Shown: positions 9,929-19,172 of the stretch, one piece after another | How positions within the stretch are numbered: the first letter of the stretch is position 1 | Layout: each line of letters starts with the position of its first letter | NCBI RefSeq assembly: GCF_020906275.1 | Contig: NZ_CP086727.1 | Span: 3,038,001-3,102,000 of the forward strand | Source: Parasphingorhabdus litoris DSM 22379 | GTDB taxonomy: Bacteria > Pseudomonadota > Alphaproteobacteria > Sphingomonadales > Sphingomonadaceae | DNA length: 64,000 nucleotides | Direction of reading: 5' to 3' | Program-made: the position numbers and the translations under genes | Notes under the pieces: generated by a model | The model's input: only the letters and a program-made list of their open reading frames with translations | Told to the model about the DNA's origin: nothing | The model's database searches: none

Positions 9929-11335
9929 TCAACTGATTACAAATGAAACCATCCAGATCGAACCGATAATGATCGGGATACCCGCGATATCGAGCAACAA
10001 ACCGGATTTTAGCATTTTCGGCAATTCGATATGATTGGTTGACCAGGCAATGGCGTTAGGGCCCGTACCGGAAGGCAGCATGAAGCCCCAGCTCGCCGCC
10101 ATCGCCGCTGGCATCGCGAGCAAGACCGGATCTACACCGGTGGCGAGTATCAGGCTCGCGACCACGGGCATGATCCCGCTGGCCGTGGCGACATTGGACG
10201 CAAATTCCGTGACAAGAATGACCAAGGCAACAAGCGCTATAGCAATCACGATGACCGGCACGGACTTCAGCGGCGACAGCGCCAGTCCCAACCAGTCGGC
10301 CAGACCCGACTCGATAATCCCAGCCGCCAGAGCCAGGCCGCCGCCAAACATCATGATCACGCCCCAAGGCGCGCGATCCGCTTCATCCCAATTGAGCAAT
10401 TTACGGCCTGTGCCATCGGGCAGAATAAACAGCAGCAAGCCGCCCAATATCGCGATGCTGCCATCATGCACCGCGCCCTCTGGCAGCACGGTCTTGATCT
10501 GCGGAAGGAACAACCAGCCGAGCATAACGAGGACCACGACCGGAACGACGCGCTTTTCGGGCAAGCTCCAGGGACCCGCCGAACCGATCGCGGCCTGTGC
10601 TCCTGCACCGTCAAAGCTGTCTTTACCAACCTTCTGAACCATGATCAGGATCGCCGCACAGACCGGCAAGCCAATAATCACAATGGGCAGACCAAAGCTC
10701 AGCCAGCTGAGAAAATCGATATCCATATCCAGAGTCTTGTTGATCAAACCCGCTGCGATAGCATTGGTCGGACTGCCGACCAAAGTGCCAAGCCCACCTA
10801 TAGAGGCGGCAAAGGCAACACCCATGATCAGTGCGCCGGCGAACCCCTCCGTCTCGCCATCCTTGACCCCACCGGCAACCAGCACGGCGACGGCAATCGG
10901 TATCATGATTAGCGTTGAGGAGGTGTTGGAAATGAGCATGCTGAGCAGCGCCGTGGCGAGCATGAAGGCGCATAATATGCCCCAGGCGCTCTTTCCAGAG
11001 AGGCTCACAATCGCCAGCGCCAGCCGTCTGTGCAGACCAACCCGCTCGATCGCCAGCGCCAGAAACGCTCCGCCCAGGATCAGGAACAATATCGGTGAAT
11101 AATATTGGCTGGCGGTTTCCCGAACATTCATGACATCCATGACCGGCAAGGCAAGAAACGGCAGCAGCGCGGTTGCGGTTAGCGGTACTGCTTGTGTCAT
11201 CCACCATGTCGCCATCAGGATCGTGAGTGCAGCGACATGCCAGGCTTGCACACTCATCGCAGCAGGGGCTGGTGACAATAGCATGGTCACAAAGACCGCC
11301 AGGCCTGCAAAAAGTCCGACGCGCTGCGCGTTCAT
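9929..11335 (-). CDS. DASS/SLC13 family anion transporter (Na+-coupled dicarboxylate or sulfate)
   Basis: A 468-residue integral membrane protein with about eleven to twelve hydrophobic segments. It shows the two SNT-type substrate and sodium motifs of the family, LISNTSSTLIMIPIA near residue 135 and a second re-entrant loop with EFASNVATASGIMPV near 375, plus GSPTNAIAAG and SGTGPNAIAWS. Family transporters take up succinate, malate, citrate or sulfate; the substrate is open. A GAGGAAG lies just before the ATG. No adjacent gene points to a substrate. Confidence 0.87.
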   Translation of the reverse strand: MNAQRVGLFAGLAVFVTMLLSPAPAAMSVQAWHVAALTILMATWWMTQAVPLTATALLPFLALPVMDVMNVRETASQYYSPILFLILGGAFLALAIERVGLHRRLALAIVSLSGKSAWGILCAFMLATALLSMLISNTSSTLIMIPIAVAVLVAGGVKDGETEGFAGALIMGVAFAASIGGLGTLVGSPTNAIAAGLINKTLDMDIDFLSWLSFGLPIVIIGLPVCAAILIMVQKVGKDSFDGAGAQAAIGSAGPWSLPEKRVVPVVVLVMLGWLFLPQIKTVLPEGAVHDGSIAILGGLLLFILPDGTGRKLLNWDEADRAPWGVIMMFGGGLALAAGIIESGLADWLGLALSPLKSVPVIVIAIALVALVILVTEFASNVATASGIMPVVASLILATGVDPVLLAMPAAMAASWGFMLPSGTGPNAIAWSTNHIELPKMLKSGLLLDIAGIPIIIGSIWMVSFVIS

Positions 11336-11376
11336 GTCCTATCTTCCTCCCCGCCCCTGTCTGCGCAGGGATAAAG

Positions 11377-12159
11377 CTAAGCTCGCAGTCCAATCAACGA
11401 TATTTGCCGACCATAGCCCGCTTCGCTGCGATGGCAAGAACGGCGATAGCTGTAATAGCGATCCTCATTGGCATAAGTGTCCAGCCCCAACTTATCGATT
11501 TGCGTGATTCCTGCCCTCGCCAAACGATCCGCCACATAGGATTCAATGTCGAATTGGAAATGACCAGGCTTACCGGCAGCAAAATATTGCGCATTGTCGG
11601 AGGTCTCCGCAACGAAGCGTTTTTGAAATCCCGCATCGACTTCATAGCTGACCTGCGCGATGCATGGCCCGATAGCACAAGCGATATTGTCCCGAGAAGC
11701 CCCGAGTTTTTCCATCGCGGCAATGGTATTGTCGGTGACGCCGCCAATTGCCCCTTTCCACCCGGCATGGGCCGCGCCAACCACCTGCGCCGATAAATCA
11801 CAAAACAGCACAGGCACACAATCTGCGGTCAATATGCCCAGCAACAGACCCGGCGTGTCGGTCACCATCGCATCAACATGAGGACGGGCATCAATTGCGA
11901 AGGGTTTGGTCACCGGAACCACATCCGCGCTGTGCACCTGATGCAGGGTGACAAGTTTGCTTTCTGGCAAAACCGCTGCTTTGGCAAGCTGGCGATTTTC
12001 GAGAATGGCGGTACGGTCATCATCACTGCCTAAACCTACATTAAGGCCTGCGTAGATACCTGTTGATAACCCGCCAGCGCGGCCAAGAAAGCCATGAGGC
12101 AAGCCTGCCAAGAGCGGTGATGTTGCGATATCCACCGCCGATGGACTTGGCTCAGGCAA
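11377..12159 (-). CDS. pgeF: YfiH/PgeF/LACC1-like purine nucleoside phosphorylase or peptidoglycan editing factor
   Basis: A 260-residue protein with the family's conserved metal-site motifs: VTLHQVHSADVV, ILTADCVPVLFCD, AAHAGWKGAIGG and CAIGPCIAQVSYEV, ending in YYSYRRSCHRSEAGYGRQISLI. Members were described as multi-copper oxidases, later shown to act on purine nucleosides or to remove misincorporated serine from peptidoglycan precursors (PgeF). The start is probably the TTG at 12159, overlapping the pepN stop by eight bases, so translation may be coupled to pepN. The gene symbol is used by family, not by proven activity. Confidence 0.85.
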   Translation of the reverse strand: MPEPSPSAVDIATSPLLAGLPHGFLGRAGGLSTGIYAGLNVGLGSDDDRTAILENRQLAKAAVLPESKLVTLHQVHSADVVPVTKPFAIDARPHVDAMVTDTPGLLLGILTADCVPVLFCDLSAQVVGAAHAGWKGAIGGVTDNTIAAMEKLGASRDNIACAIGPCIAQVSYEVDAGFQKRFVAETSDNAQYFAAGKPGHFQFDIESYVADRLARAGITQIDKLGLDTYANEDRYYSYRRSCHRSEAGYGRQISLIGLRA

Positions 12160-14764
12160 GGCTCTTGCTCACTTGTTCCGACACATCTTTCGACAGGTTA
12201 GGCGCTCCGGCAATTTTCTCCAAAGCCAGCCGCATCAGGTCCGACCGGCCGCGCTCGAAACGGCGCCAACGACCCAGTGACGGAATGAAGCGCGCTGCGG
12301 TTTGCGGATTCTGACCGTCCAGTTCAATCACCATATCCGCAATCATCTGATAGCCTTTGCCAGACGGGTCGTGAAAGCGAACCTGATTATTGGTAAAGCC
12401 AGCATAGAGCGCCCGCACTCGATTAGGGTTGGAAAGCGTAAATTCGGGATGATTGGCTAGCCGCTCCACTCGTTTCACCGTATCGCTGCGCTGTGACATC
12501 GCCTGCAGCGTGAACCACTTGTCAAGAACCAAGGCATTGTCCTTGAATCGCTTGAAGAAATCTTCCAACGCCCAGGTCCGCTCTTCAGCATCCATATGTG
12601 ACAAAACGCCAAGCGCGCCCTGCATGGCGGTCATATTATTGGCATCACGATATTGGTCAAAAGCTAGTGCAGCTGCATCCTCCACCTGCGATGCCGCAAT
12701 ATATCCAAGTGTTACATTACGCAGCTTCCGGTCGGCCCGCGCTGCTGCATCGAGGGAAAAGGCACCCGGTTCGCATTGGTTGTAGAGGCGGCGGAACTTG
12801 CGTTCAAACTGCACACCGATCTTGCCGCGCAACTTTTCGCGCGCATCATGAATGGTTTGCGGGTCAACCTCAATCATCTGATCGCCCAGAAATGCTTCGC
12901 TCGGCAGCTGGATCAATTCCGCTAGAAATGCGCGGTCAATTTTGTCATCTGCCAAGACGGCACCAATGGCCTGCAGAATGATATCGCGATCCGCCGGCGT
13001 GCCAGTCACCTGTGCGACCAAATAACTGGCCATCAACTGCTGCATCGCCTCGAAACGGGCAAAGGGATCATCATCATGGGATGACAGAAACGCAAGTTCT
13101 TCAGCGGTGCGACTGCTCTCTAATATGATCGGGGCCGAGAAACCGCGATTAATCGATAGGATTGGATGATCTTTCTGACCTTCAAAAGTAAAACTCTGCG
13201 CCGCTTGGTCGAGCGTCACGAGTTGCTCACCTTCATGTGCACCGGTTACTGGATCCAGCAAGGCGATTTTGATCGGTATAACCATTTCCGATGGTTGCTG
13301 CGGTGCACCGTTAGCGGACAGACTTTGTTTCAGGTCCAGCTTGGCCGTGCCAGTTTGCGGGTTGTGGCTCAGCTTCGCGGATACGCGCGGCGTGCCTGGC
13401 GTGCGATACCAGCCGCGAAATTTTCCAAGGTCGATCTCACCACCGTCTTCCATCGCAACAACAAAATCCTCACATGTCGCTGCTTCCCCATCATGGCGGT
13501 CGAAATAAAGGTCTGTACCCTTGCGAAACCGCTCGGCACCGAGCAACGTCGCCATCATTCGAATGACCTCTGCGCCCTTGTTATAAACCGTCGCCGTGTA
13601 GAAGTTGGATATCTCCTGATAACTTTCGGGGCGGATCGGGTGTGCCAATGGCCCGGCATCTTCAGGGAATTGGGCAGCCCGCAAGATACGGACATCTTCA
13701 ATCCGCTTAAGTGCAGCTGAGCCCATATCTGCCGAAAAACTCTGGTCGCGGTAGACAGTGAACCCCTCTTTCAGGCTCAGTTGAAACCAATCGCGGCAGG
13801 TGACACGGTTTCCTGACCAATTGTGAAAATATTCGTGGGCGACAACCCCTTCAATGCCGTCAAAATCGGCATCAGTTGCCACTTCAGGATCGGCCAATAT
13901 GTAGCGCGAATTGAAGATATTGAGGCCTTTGTTTTCCATCGCCCCCATATTGAAATCACTAACGGCAACGATGTTAAACAGCCCGAGATCATATTCGCGG
14001 CCATAGACTTCTTCATCCCAGCGCATTGAATCTTTAAGCGCCTGCATCGCGTGGCCGGTGCGCGGCAAATCGCCGTCGCGAACCCAGATATTGAGCTCCA
14101 CCGGTTTGCCAGAACGGGTGGTGAAGCTGTCCGTGTTTGCAACCAGATCACCGGCAACCAATGCGAACAAATAGCTGGGCTTGGGCCAGGGATCGTTCCA
14201 CTGCGCCCAATGACGACCATTGTCGACTTCGCCTTCCGCCACCTTGTCGCCATTACACAGCAGGACCGGAAAGGTCTTCTTATCGCCTTCCATCCGCACC
14301 GAATAACGGCTCAATATATCGGGCCGATCCGGAAAAAACGTGATACGGCGAAAGCCCTCTGCCTCGCACTGCGTACACAGCATATCCTGCGAAGCATAAA
14401 GGCCCATAAGCTGTGTATTAGTCGATGGATCAATCTCGACGGTAATTTCCACTTCATGAGCTGTGCCCGGTAGCGACAATTGCAGATTTCCGTCAATCAA
14501 CTGCCAATCGGTCCATGCTTCTCCATCCACCTTGACCGCTGTCGGGATCAAGCCGTCACCATCGAGAAGCAAAGGCTCTTCATATTTAGCCGATTTGGAA
14601 CGCCGCACGTCAAGCAGCGAGTGGACAACCGTGTGATCCAGGCCGAGCTGAAAATCGAGTGCGATTGACGGAATGAACCAGGCCGGAGGGCGATAATCTT
14701 CACGGCGAATAATGGTGGGCTGGGTCGCAGGCATGGCTGCATCGGTCTTTTGGATATCTGGCAT
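12152..14764 (-). CDS. pepN: Aminopeptidase N (M1 family zinc metallopeptidase)
   Basis: An 870-residue cytoplasmic exopeptidase. The exopeptidase motif GAMENKGLNIFNSRY is followed by the zinc site HEYFHNWSGNR with the third ligand glutamate in LKEGFTVYRDQ, the full M1 signature. An N-terminal beta domain (about 15-190) and a long helical C-terminal domain (about 540-870) match the E. coli PepN type, which is of nearly the same length. It removes N-terminal residues from peptides in the last steps of protein turnover. Upstream of and overlapping the YfiH-like gene; divergent from the epimerase-like gene. Confidence 0.95.
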   Translation of the reverse strand: MPDIQKTDAAMPATQPTIIRREDYRPPAWFIPSIALDFQLGLDHTVVHSLLDVRRSKSAKYEEPLLLDGDGLIPTAVKVDGEAWTDWQLIDGNLQLSLPGTAHEVEITVEIDPSTNTQLMGLYASQDMLCTQCEAEGFRRITFFPDRPDILSRYSVRMEGDKKTFPVLLCNGDKVAEGEVDNGRHWAQWNDPWPKPSYLFALVAGDLVANTDSFTTRSGKPVELNIWVRDGDLPRTGHAMQALKDSMRWDEEVYGREYDLGLFNIVAVSDFNMGAMENKGLNIFNSRYILADPEVATDADFDGIEGVVAHEYFHNWSGNRVTCRDWFQLSLKEGFTVYRDQSFSADMGSAALKRIEDVRILRAAQFPEDAGPLAHPIRPESYQEISNFYTATVYNKGAEVIRMMATLLGAERFRKGTDLYFDRHDGEAATCEDFVVAMEDGGEIDLGKFRGWYRTPGTPRVSAKLSHNPQTGTAKLDLKQSLSANGAPQQPSEMVIPIKIALLDPVTGAHEGEQLVTLDQAAQSFTFEGQKDHPILSINRGFSAPIILESSRTAEELAFLSSHDDDPFARFEAMQQLMASYLVAQVTGTPADRDIILQAIGAVLADDKIDRAFLAELIQLPSEAFLGDQMIEVDPQTIHDAREKLRGKIGVQFERKFRRLYNQCEPGAFSLDAAARADRKLRNVTLGYIAASQVEDAAALAFDQYRDANNMTAMQGALGVLSHMDAEERTWALEDFFKRFKDNALVLDKWFTLQAMSQRSDTVKRVERLANHPEFTLSNPNRVRALYAGFTNNQVRFHDPSGKGYQMIADMVIELDGQNPQTAARFIPSLGRWRRFERGRSDLMRLALEKIAGAPNLSKDVSEQVSKSLA

Positions 14765-14858
14765 AGCCTCATGCCATAAGAGCCATTTGCACCCCGCGCA
14801 ATTGCGTTTATGGTTGAACGACCGCGCCCACTGCCCATCGATAGGAAATCACGACCTC

Positions 14859-15659
14859 ATGCCGCACTTGCTGATTTTTGGACTCGGCTACACAACAAAG
14901 CGCCTTGCCGAGAGATTGCGCAGCGACGGCTGGCAAGTTACCGGCACGCGGCGAGAGGCTTCTGACGGCGCCATTGCGTTTGACAGTGAAGCCGAAGTTC
15001 GAGCGGCCATTGATGAGGCAACTCATATCATCTCGTCGGTCCCACCGGACCGCAATGGCGCAGAACCGGTGCTCGATCGTTACGGTGACAATATCAAAAC
15101 CGCATCACTGCAATGGACAGGCTATCTCTCTTCAACCGGAGTTTATGGAGACGTTAAAGGCGCATGGGTTGACGAAAGCGCACCCATTGGTTCCGGACGG
15201 CGCAAAGCCCGCAGCCGCGCTGATTTGGGCTGGCAGGCGCTGCGCGATGATGTTCGAGTGCTGCGCCTTCCCGGCATCTATGGTCCGGGCCGCAACCCGA
15301 TAACCCGCGTGCAGCAGGGCAGAGCCAAGCGGATTGATGTGCCTGGCCAGGTTTTCAGCCGCATCCATGTCGATGATATTGTTGCGGCGATCATCGCCTC
15401 TTTCGACGGTCCGGCGGGTGCCTACAATATAGCCGACGACCTCCCGGCACCGCAGCATGACGTTATCGCCCATGCAGCGCGGCTCATCGGTGTTGTTCCG
15501 CCTCCATTATTGTCCCTCGAAGACGCTGATCTGTCCGCTTCCGCCTTGGGATTTTATGAGGAAAACCGCCGGGTAGCGAATGGCAAAGCAAAAAGGCTGC
15601 TGCACTGGAAGCCCATATATCCCGACTATAAATCGGGCATGGCCGGGCTGGTTGAATAG
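14859..15659 (+). CDS. NAD(P)-dependent epimerase-like protein (YeeZ-type extended SDR)
   Basis: About 266 residues from the ATG at 14859, which has AGGAAA upstream. The frame is open further upstream but that leader lies in the divergent pepN promoter region. It begins LLIFGLGYTTKRLAERL, a Rossmann glycine motif (G-x-G-x-x-T), and has WTGYLSSTGVYGDVKGAWVDE (the catalytic S...YG region) and LRLPGIYGPGRNPITRV. This is the short YeeZ-like group of nucleoside-diphosphate-sugar epimerase relatives, for which no substrate is known. Monocistronic and convergent with the flavoprotein gene. Confidence 0.8.
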   Translation: MPHLLIFGLGYTTKRLAERLRSDGWQVTGTRREASDGAIAFDSEAEVRAAIDEATHIISSVPPDRNGAEPVLDRYGDNIKTASLQWTGYLSSTGVYGDVKGAWVDESAPIGSGRRKARSRADLGWQALRDDVRVLRLPGIYGPGRNPITRVQQGRAKRIDVPGQVFSRIHVDDIVAAIIASFDGPAGAYNIADDLPAPQHDVIAHAARLIGVVPPPLLSLEDADLSASALGFYEENRRVANGKAKRLLHWKPIYPDYKSGMAGLVE

Positions 15660-15691
15660 CCGCGCATAGGTTTCTACCGCTATGGCAGCGA

Positions 15692-16627
15692 TCAAGCCAA
15701 TATCATCTGGGCGAGCGCCCTGCCCGACAGCCACGCACATTCGATACGAGGCCCAATCATCCAGTCGCCACAAACCCCAAGCTTGTGCTCATCGCTATAC
15801 AGCGCGCTGGAATCTGTACGGCCCGATCGCGCATAGCGCCAGCGATGCGCCGAAACGACCAACGGGGGCGGGAGGGAAACGCCGGCCAGTTCCGCAAAAT
15901 GATCGGACAAGGCCGCAGTCACATCTTCTGGGCTGTCTTCCAAATGTACTCTGGACCACTCCGGTGACGCCTGAACAACCCATGTTTCCGGTCCGTCTCG
16001 ACCGGGCTTATCAGAGTTGCGCGCCGCCCAACCAATGGTCACGTCATCGCGAAATATCGGATCGGCTATTCCTGAAGGCTGATCAAAAGCCAGCATCAAT
16101 GTCCAACAGGGGTCGGAAAGGGTGGCAGAGGCAATACTCGCAAAATTGGGTTCCCACGGTAACAAAAGATCAGCCGCCTGTTCCGCGGGAATGGCACATA
16201 TCACCTGATCAAAAACTGTATCAATCAAACCATCGTCCGTCTGCAATTGCCAACCAGCATCCGCCTTGACCATCTTGATGATCCGCGTTGACCAAGTGAC
16301 ATTATGCCCTGCCGCAAGCGCCTTTATCGGCGCGTTCATGGCTGGCACACCTACCCACGCTTCATCACCCGCGACTGGCCAGCGCCCGGCAACGCCACTT
16401 TTTTCCCACTCGCGTACAATCGAAACAAAGGCCGGATCGCGGGCAGTGAAATATTGTGCGCCATGATCAAAACTTATGTCTCCGATAGCGCTTGCCATAC
16501 GCCGGGTAGACATTCTGCCGCCCGGGCCGCGGGCTTTGTCGAACAGTGCAATCTCATGCCCCGCGGCCCGTAAATGGTCGGCACAGGCAAGGCCGGATAG
16601 TCCGGAACCGATAATGGCGATTTTCAT
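15692..16627 (-). CDS. Renalase-like FAD-dependent NAD(P) oxidoreductase
   Basis: About 311 residues from ATG 16627, where the protein begins with the dinucleotide-binding motif MKIAIIGSGLSGLACADHL, then LFDKARGPGGRMSTRRM. The block SFDHGAQYFTARDPAF follows, characteristic of the COG3380 group related to renalase (oxidises aberrant NAD(P)H isomers) and more loosely to amine oxidases. It ends with LGVCGDWMIGPRIECAWLSGRALA, the second FAD-contact region. No signal peptide is visible. An alternative start eleven codons upstream would put non-conserved residues before the Rossmann strand. Confidence 0.84.
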   Translation of the reverse strand: MKIAIIGSGLSGLACADHLRAAGHEIALFDKARGPGGRMSTRRMASAIGDISFDHGAQYFTARDPAFVSIVREWEKSGVAGRWPVAGDEAWVGVPAMNAPIKALAAGHNVTWSTRIIKMVKADAGWQLQTDDGLIDTVFDQVICAIPAEQAADLLLPWEPNFASIASATLSDPCWTLMLAFDQPSGIADPIFRDDVTIGWAARNSDKPGRDGPETWVVQASPEWSRVHLEDSPEDVTAALSDHFAELAGVSLPPPLVVSAHRWRYARSGRTDSSALYSDEHKLGVCGDWMIGPRIECAWLSGRALAQMILA

Positions 16628-16759
16628 AATTATGTCTTTCAGCCGTATGGCGCTGCCCAAGCAAGACGGCCTATGCCGCTTTTTGATGGTTTGTTAATCC
16701 CGGAACCGGGCCTTTAACAACTATCAGCGACCGGGCAATATGTCCCAAAGAACGAGTAT

Positions 16760-17140
16760 GTGAAAATGGCCGAAGTTACAGTCTGGTATGACGGCAGCTG
16801 CCCCTTATGTGTGAGAGAAATTGCGTTGATGAAACGCCTGGACAGAAATAACGCCATTGAATTTATCGACCTTATGCGTTTTGAAACACCCTGCCCGGTG
16901 GACCGCAAATTGATGATGACACGCTTCCATGCATCGGAAAAAGGTACACTCCATTCCGGTGCGGCGGCTTTTGCAGCCATGTGGCGCGCAATACCGCTGC
17001 TACACCCGCTTGGGCTAGCGGCCAAACAGTCCTGGATTTTAAATCTGCTGGAGCGACTATATAACCTGTTTCTGCATGTCCGGCCGCACTTGCAAAAACT
17101 GGTTGGTGGAAGGAAAAATCATGATCAGACCAAAGCCTGA
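16760..17140 (+). CDS. DCC1-like thiol-disulfide oxidoreductase (DUF393)
   Basis: A small 126-residue thioredoxin-fold protein. The start VTVWYDGSCPLCVREIALMK carries the D-x-x-C-x-x-C signature of the DCC family, and the later blocks (EFIDL, HSGAAAFAAMWRAIP) match the family. It probably exchanges disulfides with an unknown partner. The annotated start is a GTG; an ATG two codons later is equally plausible. Its last 20 bases overlap the DUF427 gene, so DCC1, DUF427 and the ABC1-type kinase likely form one transcript. Confidence 0.82.
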   Translation: MKMAEVTVWYDGSCPLCVREIALMKRLDRNNAIEFIDLMRFETPCPVDRKLMMTRFHASEKGTLHSGAAAFAAMWRAIPLLHPLGLAAKQSWILNLLERLYNLFLHVRPHLQKLVGGRKNHDQTKA

Positions 17141-17618
17141 TCCAGTTCGCGAAGGGCAAGAAAGCGTCTGGGATTATCCGCGCCCGGCTATCGCAGAACC
17201 GTGCGCATCCCGGATCATGATCGAACATCACGGCGTGGTGATCGCCAACACACAGTCAAGCATTCGCACGCTCGAAACCAGCCACCCGCCGAGCTATTAC
17301 ATCGCTCCGCAAGACATAATGCCGGGCGTGCTGCACCGAGCGGAGGGCAGTTCCTTTTGCGAATGGAAAGGATCAGCCACCTATTGGGATGTGGTGATTG
17401 GTGACATCCGGTTGCCGCAGGTTGGTTGGAGCTACCCCAATCCCAGCGAAACTTTCGCCATGTTGCGCGACCATGTTGCATTTTATGCTGCGCCATTTGA
17501 TCGCTGCTCGGTTGACGGAGAAACGGTAACGCCGCAGCCGGGTGCATTTTATGGTGGCTGGATCACCAGCAAGCTGGCAGGTCCTTTCAAAGGTATTCCA
17601 GGCAGCAGAGGGTGGTGA
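17121..17618 (+). CDS. DUF427 domain protein
   Basis: About 165 residues from ATG 17121, preceded by GGAAGGA. One DUF427 domain is recognisable from TLETSHPPSYYIAPQDI, the conserved FCEWKGSATYWDV and the terminal GGWITSKLAGPFKG. The domain has a small beta-barrel fold and no settled biochemical role. It sits in a likely operon (20-base overlap with the DCC1-like gene, 3 bases before the ABC1 kinase gene). Nothing in the sequence points to a catalytic centre. Confidence 0.83.
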   Translation: MIRPKPDPVREGQESVWDYPRPAIAEPCASRIMIEHHGVVIANTQSSIRTLETSHPPSYYIAPQDIMPGVLHRAEGSSFCEWKGSATYWDVVIGDIRLPQVGWSYPNPSETFAMLRDHVAFYAAPFDRCSVDGETVTPQPGAFYGGWITSKLAGPFKGIPGSRGW

Positions 17619-17621
17619 GCA

Positions 17622-18953
17622 ATGGCAAGAGATAAGGGCGACCCCAAAAGCCGCTCGGTGCCGCGTGGTCGCTTGTCCCGGTTCAGTCAATTTGGACGGC
17701 TGGCCGGAGGTGTTGCTGGCGGCATGATGGCCGAAGGCGCGCGCCGGCTCGCCAATGGGGAAAGGCCTGCGGTACGGGACATGATGCTCACGCCCGGCAA
17801 TGTTTCAAGGGTTGCCGATCGACTGTCGCATCTGCGCGGCGCGGCGATGAAACTGGGGCAGATGATCTCCATGGATGCCGGGGATATGCTGCCGCCCGAA
17901 CTCGCTGAAATCATGGCAAAACTGCGTCAGAACGCTCATCGCATGCCGCCGCAGCAGCTACAAAAGGTTCTGGCGGAACAATGGGGACAGAACTGGCGAA
18001 AACGCTTTTCCCATTTCGGTGCAACCCCGATTGCAGCCGCTTCTATCGGGCAGGTGCATCGCGCCATGCCCGCTGATGGGCGCGATCTTGCGATCAAAGT
18101 CCAATATCCCGGTGTTCAGGAAAGCATTGATGCCGACGTCGACAATGTCGCTGCCTTGCTGAAAATATCCAATCTCTTGCCGCGCGAGCTGGATATCGGT
18201 CCGCTGCTGGCCGAGGCGAAGAAGCAATTGCATGAGGAAGCCGATTACCGCCGCGAGGGTGAATATCTCACGCGCTTCGGCACGCTGCTTGCCGGTTCAT
18301 CGGACTATATCATCCCCGTGCTCGATGAAGAGTTCACCACTGATCGTGTCCTGGCCATGAGCTTTGTCGACGGCAAGGCGATTGAGACATTGGTCGACGC
18401 GCCGCAAGAAACCCGGGACGCCACGATGCACCTGCTGTTTCAGCTTGTGCTGCGCGAGATATTCGAATTCGGCGTCATCCAATCGGATCCCAATTTTGCC
18501 AATTACCGCTATCAGCCGGACACGGGGAAGCTGATATTGCTGGACTTTGGTGCGACGCGGCCCGTCCGACCTGATATTGCCAAAGCCTATAAAAGGTTGA
18601 TTGAGGCCGCGTTTAACGGTGATCGCGACGCTGTCCGCAAAGCGGCCCTTGCCGCTGGATTTGTGAGCGAAACCGCCGTTGCCAAGCACCGTCCCCGCAT
18701 TGACCGCATGATCGATATCATCCTTGGTGAACTGAACCAGCCCGGCCTGTTTGACTTTAGCGATCGCAGCTTCGTCGAGGCCTTGAGCGATGAAGGTATG
18801 GACGTTGCAGCCGATAAAACCGCATGGCACATTCCGCCCACTGACCTGCTCTTCATTCAAAGAAAAATCAGCGGAACAGCACTGCTCGCAGCGCGCCTGA
18901 AAGCCAAGATAGATGTGCGCGCCATCGTGAGTGAATATCTGGATCTGGGTTAG
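17622..18953 (+). CDS. ABC1/UbiB-family atypical kinase
   Basis: A 443-residue protein of the ABC1/ADCK/UbiB group, which supports ubiquinone biosynthesis or lipid handling. The family-specific KxGQ motif is present (RGAAMKLGQMISMDAG), then the A-rich nucleotide loop AAASIGQVHRA, the lysine strand LAIKVQYPG, and the catalytic loop and metal motif QSDPNFANYRY...LLDFGATR. UbiB proper has C-terminal membrane helices; none is obvious here, so this looks like the soluble ADCK3-like or generic ABC1 subgroup rather than UbiB. It is the last gene before the GTA promoter. Confidence 0.87.
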   Translation: MARDKGDPKSRSVPRGRLSRFSQFGRLAGGVAGGMMAEGARRLANGERPAVRDMMLTPGNVSRVADRLSHLRGAAMKLGQMISMDAGDMLPPELAEIMAKLRQNAHRMPPQQLQKVLAEQWGQNWRKRFSHFGATPIAAASIGQVHRAMPADGRDLAIKVQYPGVQESIDADVDNVAALLKISNLLPRELDIGPLLAEAKKQLHEEADYRREGEYLTRFGTLLAGSSDYIIPVLDEEFTTDRVLAMSFVDGKAIETLVDAPQETRDATMHLLFQLVLREIFEFGVIQSDPNFANYRYQPDTGKLILLDFGATRPVRPDIAKAYKRLIEAAFNGDRDAVRKAALAAGFVSETAVAKHRPRIDRMIDIILGELNQPGLFDFSDRSFVEALSDEGMDVAADKTAWHIPPTDLLFIQRKISGTALLAARLKAKIDVRAIVSEYLDLG

Positions 18954-19013
18954 CGACTGAAGACAAAATGCCAATCGGCTCTCATGAAAAATAACCATAT
19001 AGGTAAAAATGGC

Positions 19014-19042
19014 TTGACATTTTCACGCTGTTTCGGTACATA
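19014..19042 (+). promoter_or_regulatory. Candidate sigma-70 type promoter of the GTA cluster
   Basis: TTGACA (19014-19019) and TACATA (19037-19042) are separated by 17 bases, a near-consensus housekeeping promoter in the 219-base gap before the terminase small subunit. Transcription would begin near 19050, leaving a leader of about 120 nt with no ORF I support. ATAACCAT at 18991-18998, 15 bases before the -35 box, differs by one base from a CtrA half-site (TTAACCAT). In Rhodobacter capsulatus the GTA is under CtrA and GafA control; that link here is inference. Confidence 0.6.
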
Positions 19043-19172
19043 ACAAGAACATCAAGAAATCGTGATTCGGGCCATGCGGCTCTGGACTGTCGGCAAGGCC
19101 CGCTTTCGGGTTGCCGGATATTTCAGCGCGCAGCCCCATTTTAACGTCCGCGATCCGGGCGGGAGGATAGAT

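Noticed and set aside
19062..19172. Upstream GTG start for the terminase small subunit (adding 37 residues)
   Set aside because: It would begin about 12 bases after the predicted transcription start without a ribosome site; ATG 19173 has GGGAGGA in place.
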